Shown here: positions 1-8,706 of the stretch, piece after piece
Numbering within the stretch: the stretch's first letter is position 1
Layout: each line of letters opens with the position of its first letter
Assembly: GCF_027943255.1 (NCBI RefSeq)
Contig: NC_072897.1
Coordinates: 20,708,044 to 20,772,043, forward strand
Direction of reading: 5' to 3'
From: Anastrepha obliqua
Lineage: Eukaryota; Arthropoda; Insecta; Diptera; Tephritidae
Length of the DNA: 64,000 nt
Program-made: the position numbers and the translations under genes
The notes under the pieces: model-generated
Databases searched by the model: none
What the model saw: only the letters and a program-made list of their open reading frames with translations
Told to the model about the DNA's origin: nothing

Positions 1-2
1 AA

Positions 3-140
3 AGAAATGATAATACAAACTTTAGTGGTCAACCACCTGCAAAGGCTCAGAGAATCAATAATATTAGTGAAAATCATTTTTTAGGTCAAACTTCCACCTG
101 CCCTACATATTCCGGACAGATTTGCAAACCGGAAAAGTAA
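3..140 (+). CDS. gag: Gag C-terminal end (partial, U1)
   Basis: These are the last 45 sense codons and TAA of gag, cut by the window start. The segment is rich in Asn, Gln and Pro and has no zinc knuckle. It matches the gag tails of the other units. The -1 slippery heptamer lies at 77-83. Confidence 0.85.
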   Translation, partial: RNDNTNFSGQPPAKAQRINNISENHFLGQTSTCPTYSGQICKPEK

Positions 141-1890
141 TGAGGATACTAATAGATACCGGTGCTACTAGTTGTTATATTAGAAAGGGAGTGTATGACA
201 ATGGACAGGAATTAGCAATTAAGAAGAGGGTAAGGACTATTCATGGTTCGACCGTCATTGATTTGTTTCATAACGTACATCTATTGCGATGTATGGAAAG
301 ATTTTATGAAATAGATAATTTAGAAATTGATTTCTTGATAGGAGTTAATTTCTTGAAGAAGATTAGAGCTAAGATTGATATGGAAAAGGAGTTAATTAAT
401 TATGGCAACGAATATTCAGAAAAATTACGGTTTTTAAGTAACAATGAGGATAGTTGTATAGGAAAATCAGGAACAAAAGTAAAACCTTTGGGACACAGAA
501 GTCCTAAAGCGCCCGCCGAAGGTAATACCGGCAATATAAAAGAAAAAAATGAAAATTCAAAGAAGGAATGCTTTGGAAATACAAAAGTAAAATCTTTGGG
601 ACACAGAAGTCCTAAAGCGCCCGCCGAAGGTAATACCGGCAATATAAAAGAAAAAAATGAAAATTCAAAGAAGGAATGCTTTGGAAATACAAAAGTTATC
701 ATGGGACAAAATTGTCTTATGACGCCAGCTGATGAGTCATACCAGCATAAAACAAATAAAGAATTAACTTTGGAGGAAGAAACCTCTAAAGCGCCCGCTG
801 AAGATCATTCCAGCAATATGTTAAATAATTTTGAAGTTGAAAATTTGGAAATGAGCAATAAATTTTCTAAGAAATATAAAAAAAATATTGGTGAAAGTGA
901 CGGTTTTAATATTCCTCTATTGAAAGAGAATATTATTAGAATTATAAAGGAAACACATAAGAACATTGACATGGATTTGCCTTTCAGGACAGACATAAAA
1001 GCGGAAATTAGAACTGAGGATGACAAACCCATATGGTCGAAGCAGTATCCGTATCCTGTGTCTGTAAATGATTTTGTTAATGAGGAAATTGGAAATTTAC
1101 TAAGAAAGGGTATAATAAGGAATAGCAAAAGTCCTTATAATTCTCCTGTTTGGGTTGTTCCGAAAAAGGGAATGAACGAGTATGGAAGTCCTAAACTAAG
1201 GTTGGTCATATATTACATTTTAAAAAATTAAATGAAAAAACAATATCAGATAGATACCCCATGCCTAATCCTGAGGTGATACTTTCGAATTTGGGGGAAT
1301 CCAAATATTTTTCAACAATTGATTTAGAGTCAGGATTTCATTAGATTTTAATGCAGGAAGGTGATATTGAAAAAACGGCTTTCTCAGTTAATAACGGGAA
1401 ATATGAGTACTTACGGATGCCATTTGGGCTAAAGAATGCCCCTAGTATATTTCAGAGAGCAATGAATGATATTTTAGGTGAATATATCGGTAAATTTTTC
1501 CAAGTGTATATTGATGATATTATAATATTTTCGAAGACATTGACAGAACATATTCAGCAGTTAAAACAAATAGTTGAAAGATTAAGGGAAGCTCATATGA
1601 AAATATCTCTTGAAAAATCAAGGTTTATAGAAACAGAAGTTGAATTTTTGGGATACGTAGTATCTCATAAGGTTATTAAAACAGACCCAAAAAAAGTGGA
1701 AGCGATAAAAAATTATCCCATACCTAAAACTTTACGACAATTAAGGGGTTTTTTGGGATTAACAGGATATTACAGAAAATTTATTCAAGATTACGCTACA
1801 ATAGCTAAGCCACTGACAAAGCACTTAAAAGGAAAAAATGGAGGAGTATCGCAGCATGTATCAAAAAAGACAAGGATTGATCTTGACTAA
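71..1890 (+). pseudogene. pol: pol: protease and reverse transcriptase, broken (U1)
   Basis: The -1 frame relative to gag is open from 71. The protease active-site DTGA follows shortly after the gag stop. Two copies of the 36-residue minisatellite lie between protease and RT. RT is broken three times. A single base is replaced by six bases near 1209-1214 (net +5), which shifts the frame and ends the ORF at 1231; U3 shares this lesion. A CAG-to-TAG change at 1342-1344 is seen only here. The array-wide TAA lies at 1888-1890. The YIDD catalytic motif is present downstream of the breaks. Confidence 0.85.
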
Positions 1891-3462
1891 GAAGGTATAG
1901 CCGCTTGTGAAAGGTTAAAGGATGTATTATGCCAATGCATTGAATTAACGCAACCTGATTTTAATGGAAAATTAATTTTAAATACCGACGCTTCAAATGT
2001 AGCTGTGGGAGCTGTATTATCACAACGAGGAAAACCCATAACATTTATTTCAAAGACTTTGAATTCAACCGAACAGAATTATGCAACTAACGAAAAGGAG
2101 CTTTATGCTATTGTTTGGGCATTGAAAACATTGCGACATTACCTTTATGCTGTAAAAGATTTAGAAATTTATACGGACCACCAACCGCTATCGTTTGCGA
2201 TATCTGAAAGAAACCCCACATTCATTTGCGAATACACAGCATTCAGCCGAGAGTAGTGATGAAATTTCAATTAGGGAAACTAACAAGCCATTGAATCATT
2301 TTAAACAGCAAATATTAATAAATCAAGGTGCAAAAATTACTACCCAAGAAAGAGTTTTAATCTTCGGTAACACTAGATTTTTAAAACAAAGATTTTAAAC
2401 CAGAAAATATATTATAATACCTGTTCTTTCAGAACAATTAAATCCAAAATTGGTTACAGGAATATTTTGTACTCCGGAAGTGGCATATGAAATAAAAACC
2501 GTATTGATGGATACTTTTCCGGTAACGAAATTTTTACGTGTGAAGTGTTTTCCAATTGATGTCACGAATAGAGAGGACCAGGGTAATATTATAGAGCAAA
2601 CACATGGTAGAGCACATAGAAATTATAGGGAAAATTTGGCACAGATCAGGGATCAATACTATTGGCCCCAAATGGTGAAGCAATTCAAGAAATATGTTAG
2701 AAATTGTCAGGTATGTAATAAGAATAAATACGATAGACAACCCAAAAAGGTACCAATTGGAAGGGCACCAATTCCAGAGAAAGAAGGTGAACAAGTTCAT
2801 ATTGACATTTTTTACGCTCAAAAACTGAAATTTTTAACTTTGATTGACTCTTATTCTAAGTTCTTGATAGTTAAGCATATTGAAGATAAGACAAATTTTA
2901 TCGAAAAGATTTTGGAAGCTTTACAGGTATTTCCGGAAGTAAAGAGAATTACAGTGGACAATGAACCAAGTTTTGCATCGGCTCAATTTAGATCATTTGC
3001 TAATAGATGTAATATTGAAATATATTATTGAATGTGTTGTCAGTAACTAATGGTCAGGTAGAAAGAGTGCATTCTACTCTCATTGAAATAGGAAGATGTT
3101 TAAAGGAGGAATTGAATTTAATAAGTGATTTAGAATCCATCATTAGAGCAGCTCAGCAATACAATAAAACTATTCATTCGACAATTAAAGAAAAACCGTA
3201 TGAGGTGCTTTACAATAAAAAACCACATGAAAATATAAAAGATAAATTAAAATCGGCACAGGAAATTATGTTGAAGGTACATAATAAAAGACGAAAAGAA
3301 AAAAATTATACTCCATGTCAGACAGAATATGAGAAAGTTATAGGTGAAAGGAATAAATTAAAACCGAAATATAGGAGACAAAAAGTAAAAGAAGATAGGG
3401 GAAATAAAATAATAATTCAGAAACGCGACAGAATAATTCACAAGGATAATATTAAATCTTAA
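1891..3462 (+). pseudogene. pol: pol: RNase H and integrase, broken (U1)
   Basis: RNase H is read in the RT frame up to TAG 2254-2256. The tether and integrase follow in another frame. The tether carries a rearranged stretch near 2385-2420 that is also seen in U4 and U5, with an extra duplication 'atatattat' unique to U1. The integrase frame is open 2450-3031 and then shifts by -1 at 3028, as in all units. Confidence 0.82.
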
Positions 3463-3472
3463 TATTTACAGA

Positions 3473-4485
3473 ATGATGAGTAAGCGTAGAAATAGTTATT
3501 TCATTAATGAATTACAGAATTTAATACAAACCATAACTTTGGCAAAGGTAGGAATTTTGAATCCAGCTATTCTGCACATTGATGAGATATGAAATATAAC
3601 ACGACATGAACACGGACGAATAACGATTACAGATTTAATAGATGATTCACAGTTTAAAGTAATTCAAAATAAAGAATTAATTGTAAAATATATAAAATAT
3701 CCAAAGGTATTGTATGATTGTAAATTTTATGAAGTTCGGGCTATAGCGCAGAGAGATGGTAAATTGATAATTGAGGATAAAATAGCGAAGTGTGGAAATG
3801 ATTATGTAAATGTAAAAGAATGTAAAGAAGAAATAAAAAATACATACTGTAAAATTGAAGAAAGGAAATCTTGTTTGTCGAAAATTTTGAATAAAGCAAG
3901 AACCAAATGCAAAAAATTAAAAGAGAAAAATAAAGAAATAGAAGAAATAAAACAGGGGGCCATATTAGTTTCTGGAACGCATGTAATTGATGAACGCACA
4001 TTAGATGGAGTTTATTTAATAGTTTTTAAGAATTATACTATAATTGATAATGTTACATATGAAAATATTGATGAAAAAATTTGGAATTATGTAAAATTAA
4101 TTATATTAAAAACTTTGAAATAACTGAGTATGTTGAATCTACAAATGAATACTTAAAATTTGAAAATTCGAATGTATTAAATAAAATAAAACAGGAAATT
4201 CAAGAAAAACCGATTTGGTGGTCACTTACCACAGTATTGATAATGTCATTGTCTTTTTATACAGTTTATAAATTAATAAAGAAAATATATGTCAAAAAAG
4301 CATTAAGAAGTAAAAATATAAAAGGAATGTTAATGAGTGATATTGATTTGACGATTCAGAATATCACCGATATATATTCGAAGACGGGACGTTTCGATTT
4401 AGAGGAGGGGGAGTTAATACCCTACTCTGGTAAGCCGCATAACGGCAAATATATACAAAAAGTTAGAGTAAGCAATACTTCTTAA
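3473..4485 (+). pseudogene. env: env-like ORF, broken (U1)
   Basis: This is the same truncated env as in U2. An AGA-to-TGA stop lies at 3590-3592, and a 1-bp net loss near 4095-4115 shifts the frame ahead of the membrane segment. U3 has both lesions at the same places. The final frame, open 4081-4485, still carries the tryptophan-led transmembrane segment and ends inside the LTR. Confidence 0.78.
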
Positions 4486-5115
4486 AGCTAGCATAAGCAC
4501 TAATTGGATGATGAAATAAACTCATCCAATAGTGAAATATTTACTGTAAATATAAACAATTATTTGTTAAGGATAGAATTACAATAAGCAATACTTTTTA
4601 AAGCTAGCATAAGCACAAATTTATAAACATAAACAATTATTTGTCAAGTACTTTTTAAAGCTAGCATAAGCACAAATTTATAAACATAAACAATTATTTG
4701 TCAAGTACTTTTAAAGCTAGCATAAGCACAAATTAGAGGATGATGAAATATTTACTGTAAATATAAACAATTATTTGTTAAGGATAGAATTACAATAAGC
4801 AATACACAAATTTATAAACATAAACAATTATTTGTCAAGTACTTATTAAAGCTAGCATAAGCACAAATTTATAAACATAAACAATTATTTGTCAAGTACT
4901 TTTAAAGCTAGCATAAGCACAAATTAGAGGATGATGAAATAAGCTCATCCAGTAGTGAAAGATTTATTGTAAACATAAACAATTATTTGTTAAGTATAGA
5001 GTAAGCAAAAATTTGGTATAAAAGAAATAACGTAAGATTAAAAGAATCACTTCAAGTTTGACTTTGGAAGCAATCGTTGTATTTTATTTTTTTAACGCTC
5101 ACCCGCGTTATAACT
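4412..5115 (+). repeat. LTR 1 (long form, 704 bp), shared by U1 and U2
   Basis: The LTR runs from AGTTA directly after a purine tract (AGAGGAGGGGG) to TAACT, five bases before the primer-binding site at 5121. It holds six GCTAGC-centred blocks of about 56 bp (roughly 4481-4930). A TATAAAAG box lies at 5017-5024 with an initiator-like TCACTT about 32 bp downstream. It has about 190 bp more of the block repeats than LTRs 3-9. The 3' boundary could be a few bases later than the TAACT chosen here. Confidence 0.85.
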
Positions 5116-5120
5116 TTAAT

Positions 5121-5138
5121 TGGCGATCCTGCCAGGAG
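5121..5138 (+). other. Primer-binding site, probably tRNA-Arg
   Basis: The 18 bases tggcgatcctgccaggag lie five bases after the LTR end. TGG pairs with a tRNA CCA tail. From memory, the whole stretch fits the 3' end of insect tRNA-Arg(ACG), including a complementary acceptor and T-stem side. It recurs after every LTR except LTR 3: 11936, 25042, 33289, 40480, 47159, 53837 and 60513. The tRNA identity is recalled, not searched. Confidence 0.65.
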
Positions 5139-5676
5139 CATCAACCATGAGCAAATACCTCGTGCGAGAGGGCATACGGTTGGTGATAATAAAATAAGTA
5201 CCCCACGAATCGGGCGAAAAAACAAATAACACAATATATTTTGAAAAAAAGTACCCCATGAATTGGGCGAAAAAAATAAAAATTTTCGAGAAATTTAAAA
5301 AAAAAAACAAAGTTGAAGCAGTAGAAAATTCTCGCTGGACCACAAAACAGAAGAAAATTCTCGCAGGACCACAAAGCAGTAGAAAAATCTCGGAGGACCA
5401 CAAAGCAGAAGAAAATTCTCGCAGGACCACAAAGCAGAAGAAAATTCTCGCAGGACCACAAAGCAGTAGAAAAATCTCGCAGGACCACAAAGCAGTAGAA
5501 AATTTTCACAGACTACAAAGCACTAAGAAAGGAAACGGCAGTGAAATAGCTGTGAAAGAAACAGAAAGCAACAATCAAAGAATCTAAGTACCAGCAAAGG
5601 ACGACGCCAGAATCAGGAGTATATTAATGTAAGTTAATTTATCATAAAACAATAATAAGAAAAAATGGTAAGGTAA
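5139..5676 (+). promoter_or_regulatory. Leader (5' UTR) with 29-bp minisatellite, U2
   Basis: After the primer site come two diverged copies of a block with 'taccccacgaatcgggcg' / 'taccccatgaattgggcg'. A minisatellite of about seven 29-bp units follows at 5315-5527, with two alternating variants (gcagaagaaaattctcg and gcagtagaaaaatctcg). A strong splice-donor-like GTAAGT lies at 5629-5634. The period is not a multiple of three and all frames open by chance, so no protein is called here. Its place in the leader corresponds to where gypsy carries its insulator, but I see no Su(Hw)-type TGCATACC motif. Confidence 0.7.
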
Positions 5677-5802
5677 ATGGGAAATAGTTCAAGTACCCCT
5701 AAATACGTGCATCTGTATTATTGCAGTTACTGTGGCAATAATCACAAAGAGTCTAAGTGCCCATATTTAAATAAGAAGATAGTGAAAAGTGTAATTGAGT
5801 GA
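5677..5802 (+). CDS. Mini-ORF with zinc-knuckle-like motif (U2, frame-altered end)
   Basis: A 41-codon ORF sits just upstream of gag. It begins Met-Gly-Asn-Ser-Ser-Ser, which fits the MGxxxS N-myristoylation pattern. It then has C-x2-C-x3-H-x4-C at about residues 16-28, a shortened CCHC knuckle. Gag itself has no knuckle. In U2 one A is missing from a run of five near the end, so the last codons differ from the other units and the stop is TGA 5800-5802. It overlaps the open gag frame but not the first gag ATG. Whether it is translated is unknown. Confidence 0.5.
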   Translation: MGNSSSTPKYVHLYYCSYCGNNHKESKCPYLNKKIVKSVIE

Positions 5803-5896
5803 AAGATTTATCAAGAGAATAAGTGCAAAAGGTGAGGAAAGGACTTTGAAAATTTTTTTTTATACACTGGACGATATAATAGTTAGATTTGCAAGA

Positions 5897-7000
5897 ATGG
5901 CAGTGAATAATTTATCTGCAGAAGATATAGCTAGATTAATAGCTACTCACACCGCAAACTTACGTATTGAAATAGGTCAATTGAATAGGACCACAGCTTC
6001 TCAGGTAACTGAGTATCGGACTCAGACTATTGACGATGCATTAATGTGTAATGAAAGCTTGGATATAATTCGATCTTTGCCCGTGTTTTCAGGTAAATCA
6101 TATGTTAGTTGGAGAGAGGCTGCAAAAAATTCTATGAGTTTGTATATTGAAGGTAGCAGAAGATACTTTGGCGCACTAACTATATTCAGAAATAAAATTG
6201 TAGGAGATGCGAACGATATTTTGACTAATCATGGGGCTGTATTGAATTTAGAGGCCATATTTGCTAGATTGGACTTTTCATATGCTGAAAGACGACCAAT
6301 TCATGTAATTGATCAAGAGATGAGTATTTTAAGACAAGGATCAAAATCCCTAATAGATTATTATAATGAAGTAAACCGTAAATTAACTTTACTAATTAAT
6401 AAGACCATAATGACGCATGGTACTAATTCAGAAATAACAAACCAACTTAATATTAAGAATCGTGAAACTGCTTTGAGGACATTTATTACCGGTTTACGTC
6501 CTCCACTTAACCAGATACTTTTCACATTGGCTCCAGTCGATTTACCAAACGCTTTGGCTAAGGCTCAGGAGCTTCAATCAAATCAAATGCGATCAGAATT
6601 TGCATTGCACTTTTCTAGAGCTCGAAACCAGGGAAATAATGTTAATGGAAATTATCAAAATAATTTTAGAGGTGATCAAAAAATGGTGTTCCAAAATAAT
6701 TTGAGATATCCACAAGTAAGACAGAATACAAATGTAAATTTCCCAAAGCCAGAACCCATGGATACTTCATCTTGTAATGCTCCTGTGGTGCAACGAGGGA
6801 TGTTTGCAAGATCACAACAGGGTAATGCTTTCTCTGGAAATAGGTTTAATCCACCGATAAAAAGAAATGATAATACAAACTTTAGTGGTCAACCACCTGC
6901 AAAGGCTCAGAGAATCAATAATATTAGTGAAAATCATTTTTTAGGTCAAACTTCCACTTGCCCTACATATTCCGGACAGATTTGCAAACCGGAAAAGTAA
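5897..7000 (+). CDS. gag: Gag polyprotein (U2)
   Basis: This structural protein would form the particle shell. The frame opens after a TAA at 5792-5794, but the first ATG is at 5897, giving 367 codons; the 34 codons before it lack an ATG. A helical N-terminal part is followed by a capsid-like region with the retrotransposon-gag hallmark segment 'TALRTFITGLRPPLNQ'-like (about residues 190-240). The tail is rich in Asn, Gln, Pro and Arg and lacks a CCHC knuckle, as in errantiviral Gags. The last 69 bases overlap the pol frame. The slippery heptamer T TTT TTA at 6937-6943 is in phase with the gag codons. The ORF is uninterrupted although pol of the same unit is dead. Confidence 0.88.
   Translation: MAVNNLSAEDIARLIATHTANLRIEIGQLNRTTASQVTEYRTQTIDDALMCNESLDIIRSLPVFSGKSYVSWREAAKNSMSLYIEGSRRYFGALTIFRNKIVGDANDILTNHGAVLNLEAIFARLDFSYAERRPIHVIDQEMSILRQGSKSLIDYYNEVNRKLTLLINKTIMTHGTNSEITNQLNIKNRETALRTFITGLRPPLNQILFTLAPVDLPNALAKAQELQSNQMRSEFALHFSRARNQGNNVNGNYQNNFRGDQKMVFQNNLRYPQVRQNTNVNFPKPEPMDTSSCNAPVVQRGMFARSQQGNAFSGNRFNPPIKRNDNTNFSGQPPAKAQRINNISENHFLGQTSTCPTYSGQICKPEK
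6937..6943 (+). promoter_or_regulatory. Programmed -1 frameshift site, gag to pol (U UUU UUA)
   Basis: In the gag frame the codons are CAT TTT TTA GGT, so the heptamer T_TTT_TTA obeys the X_XXY_YYZ rule exactly. Slipping back one base enters the pol frame, which is open from 6931 (after TGA 6928-6930) through the gag stop into protease. The same heptamer is present at 77, 13734, 19903, 26871, 35636, 42308, 48987, 55665 and 62850. A downstream stimulatory fold was not worked out. Confidence 0.8.
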
Positions 7001-7338
7001 TGAGGATACTAATAGATACCGGTGCTACTAGTTGTTATATTAGAAAGGGAGTGTATGACAATGGACAGGAATTAGCAATTAAGAAGAGGGTAAGGACTAT
7101 TCATGGTTCGACCGTCATTGATTTGTTTCATAACGTACATCTATTGGGATGTATGGAAAGATTTTATGAAATAGATAATTTAGAAATTGATTTCTTGATA
7201 GGAGTTAATTTCTTGAAGAAGATTAGAGCTAAGATTGATATGGAAAAGGAGTTAATTAATTATGGGAACGAATATTCAGAAAAATTACGGTTTTTAAGTA
7301 ACAATGAGGATAGTTGTATAGAAAAATCAGGAACAAAA

Positions 7339-7554
7339 GTAAAATCTTTGGGACACACAAGTCCTAAAGCGCCCGCCGAAGGTAATACCGGCAATATAAA
7401 AGAAAAAAATGAAAATTCAAAGAAGGAATGCTTTGGAAATACAAAAGTAAAATCTTTGGGACACAGAAGTCCTAAAGCGCCCGCCGAAGGTAATACCGGC
7501 AATATAAAAGAAAAAAATGAAAATTCAAAGAAGGAATGCTTTGGAAATACAAAA
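7339..7554 (+). repeat. 108-bp coding minisatellite between protease and RT (two units)
   Basis: The unit is 108 bp or 36 codons and carries the core SPKAPAEGNTGNIKEKN. It keeps the reading frame. U1, U2, U3, U6, U7, U8, U9 and U10 have two units; U4 has five (20305-20818) and U5 five (28547-29073). A decayed third unit (TSKAPAEDHSSN) lies just downstream in every copy. It is hydrophilic and low in complexity, probably a linker. Confidence 0.9.
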
Positions 7555-8706
7555 GTTATCATGGGACAAAATTGTCTTATGACGCCAGCTGATGAGTCAT
7601 ACCAGCATAAAACAAATAAAGAATTAACTTTGGAGGAAGAAACCTCTAAAGCGCCCGCTGAAGATCATTCCAGCAATATGTTAAATAATTATGAAGTTGA
7701 AAATTTGGAAATGAGGAATAAATTTTCTAAGAAATATAAAAAAAATATTGGTGAAAGTGAAGGTTTTAATATTCCTCTATTGAGAGAGGATATTATTAGA
7801 ATTATAAAGGAAACACATAAGAACATTGACATGGATTTGCCTTTCAGGACAGACATAAAAGCGGAAATTAGAACTGAGGATGACAAACCCATATGGTCGA
7901 AGCAGTATCCGTATCCTGTGTCTGTAAATGATTTTGTTAATGAGGAAATTGGAAATTTACTAAGAAAGGGTATAATAAGGAATAGCAAAAGTCCTTATAA
8001 TTCTCCTGTTTGGGTTGTTCCGAAAAAGGGAATGAACGAGTATGGAAGTCCTAAACTAAGGTTGGTCATAGATTTTAAAAAATTAAATGAAAAAACAATA
8101 TCAGATAGATACCCCATGCCTAATCCTGAGGTGATACTTTCGAATTTGGGATTTCATCAGATTTTAATGCAGGAAGGTGATATTGAAAAAACGGCTTTCT
8201 CAGTTAATAACGGGAAATATGAGTACTTACGGATGCCATTTGGGCTAAGGAATGCCCCTAGTATATTTCAGAGAGCAATGAATGATATTTTAGGTGAATA
8301 TATCGGTAAATTTTTCCAAGTGTATATTGATGATATTATAATATTATCGAAGACATTGACAGAACATATTCAGCAGTTAAAACAAATAGTTGAAAGATTA
8401 AGGGAAGCTCATATGAAAATATCTCTTGAAAAATCAAGGTTTATAGAAACAGAAGTTGAATTTCTGGGATACGTAGTATCTCATAAGGTTATTAAAACAG
8501 ACCCAAAAAAAGTGGAAGCGATAAAAAATTATCCCATAGCTAAAACTTTACGACAATTAAGGGGTTTTTTGGGATTAACAGGATATTACAGAAAATTTAT
8601 TCAAGATTACGCTACAATAGCTAAGCCACTGACAAAGCACTTAAAAGGAAAAAATGGAGGAGTATCGCAGCATGTATCAAAAAAGACAAGGATTGATCTT
8701 GACTAA

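Larger units (their letters stand above)
1..5115 (+). mobile_element. Unit U1, 5'-cut by the window edge, with 3' LTR
   Basis: The unit starts inside the last 46 codons of gag. It shares derived lesions with U3: a net 5-bp insertion in RT near 1210 and a TGA plus a frameshift in env. It shares a tether lesion near 2385 with U4 and U5 instead, so it is a mosaic. It also has its own stop in RT. Its LTR is the long form (704 bp). Confidence 0.9.
6931..8706 (+). pseudogene. pol: pol: protease and reverse transcriptase (U2), RT motif A deleted
   Basis: The frame is open throughout. Protease DTGA is at 7015-7026. Two 108-bp minisatellite units lie at 7339-7554, followed by a diverged older copy of the same repeat (near 7646). 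RT starts near 7830, with the NSPVW(V)VPKK motif, LRLVIDF and the YIDD catalytic motif at 8323-8334. At about 8150 a 39-bp in-frame deletion removes thirteen residues including motif A and its catalytic Asp, so RT cannot work although the ORF is open. It ends at the array-wide TAA 8704-8706, before RNase H. It looks like the longest pol ORF in the array only because its deletion keeps frame. Confidence 0.87.

Noticed and set aside
5116..5490. Minus-strand and plus-strand ORFs of 60-144 codons over the leaders of all units
   Set aside because: They come from the 29-bp minisatellite, whose period is not a multiple of three, so one repeat reads in all frames. Their reading changes with unit number and they have no family resemblance.
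5315..5527. CRISPR array
   Set aside because: The 29-bp repeats are directly adjacent with no unique spacers, and the setting is a eukaryotic retroelement.
5795..5896. Gag start at the upstream TTG
   Set aside because: A TTG start is not expected in a eukaryote, the stretch has no ATG, and U4 has a 14-bp deletion in it. The ATG at 5897 was used, although a fusion with the mini-ORF by splicing or shifting is not excluded.
5981..6011. Su(Hw)-type insulator sites
   Set aside because: No TGCATACC-like cluster was seen in the leaders or gag starts; the single 'gcatacgg' near 5170 is not enough.
7260..7562. Minus-strand ORF of about 100 codons over the protease-RT minisatellite
   Set aside because: It is the shadow of a 108-bp coding repeat on the other strand. 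It grows with the repeat number and has low complexity.
8704..8706. Programmed readthrough of the TAA between RT and RNase H
   Set aside because: The stop is in frame and universal, but the following base context is not a known readthrough signal and two further shared frame breaks follow, so an ancestral null mutation is simpler.
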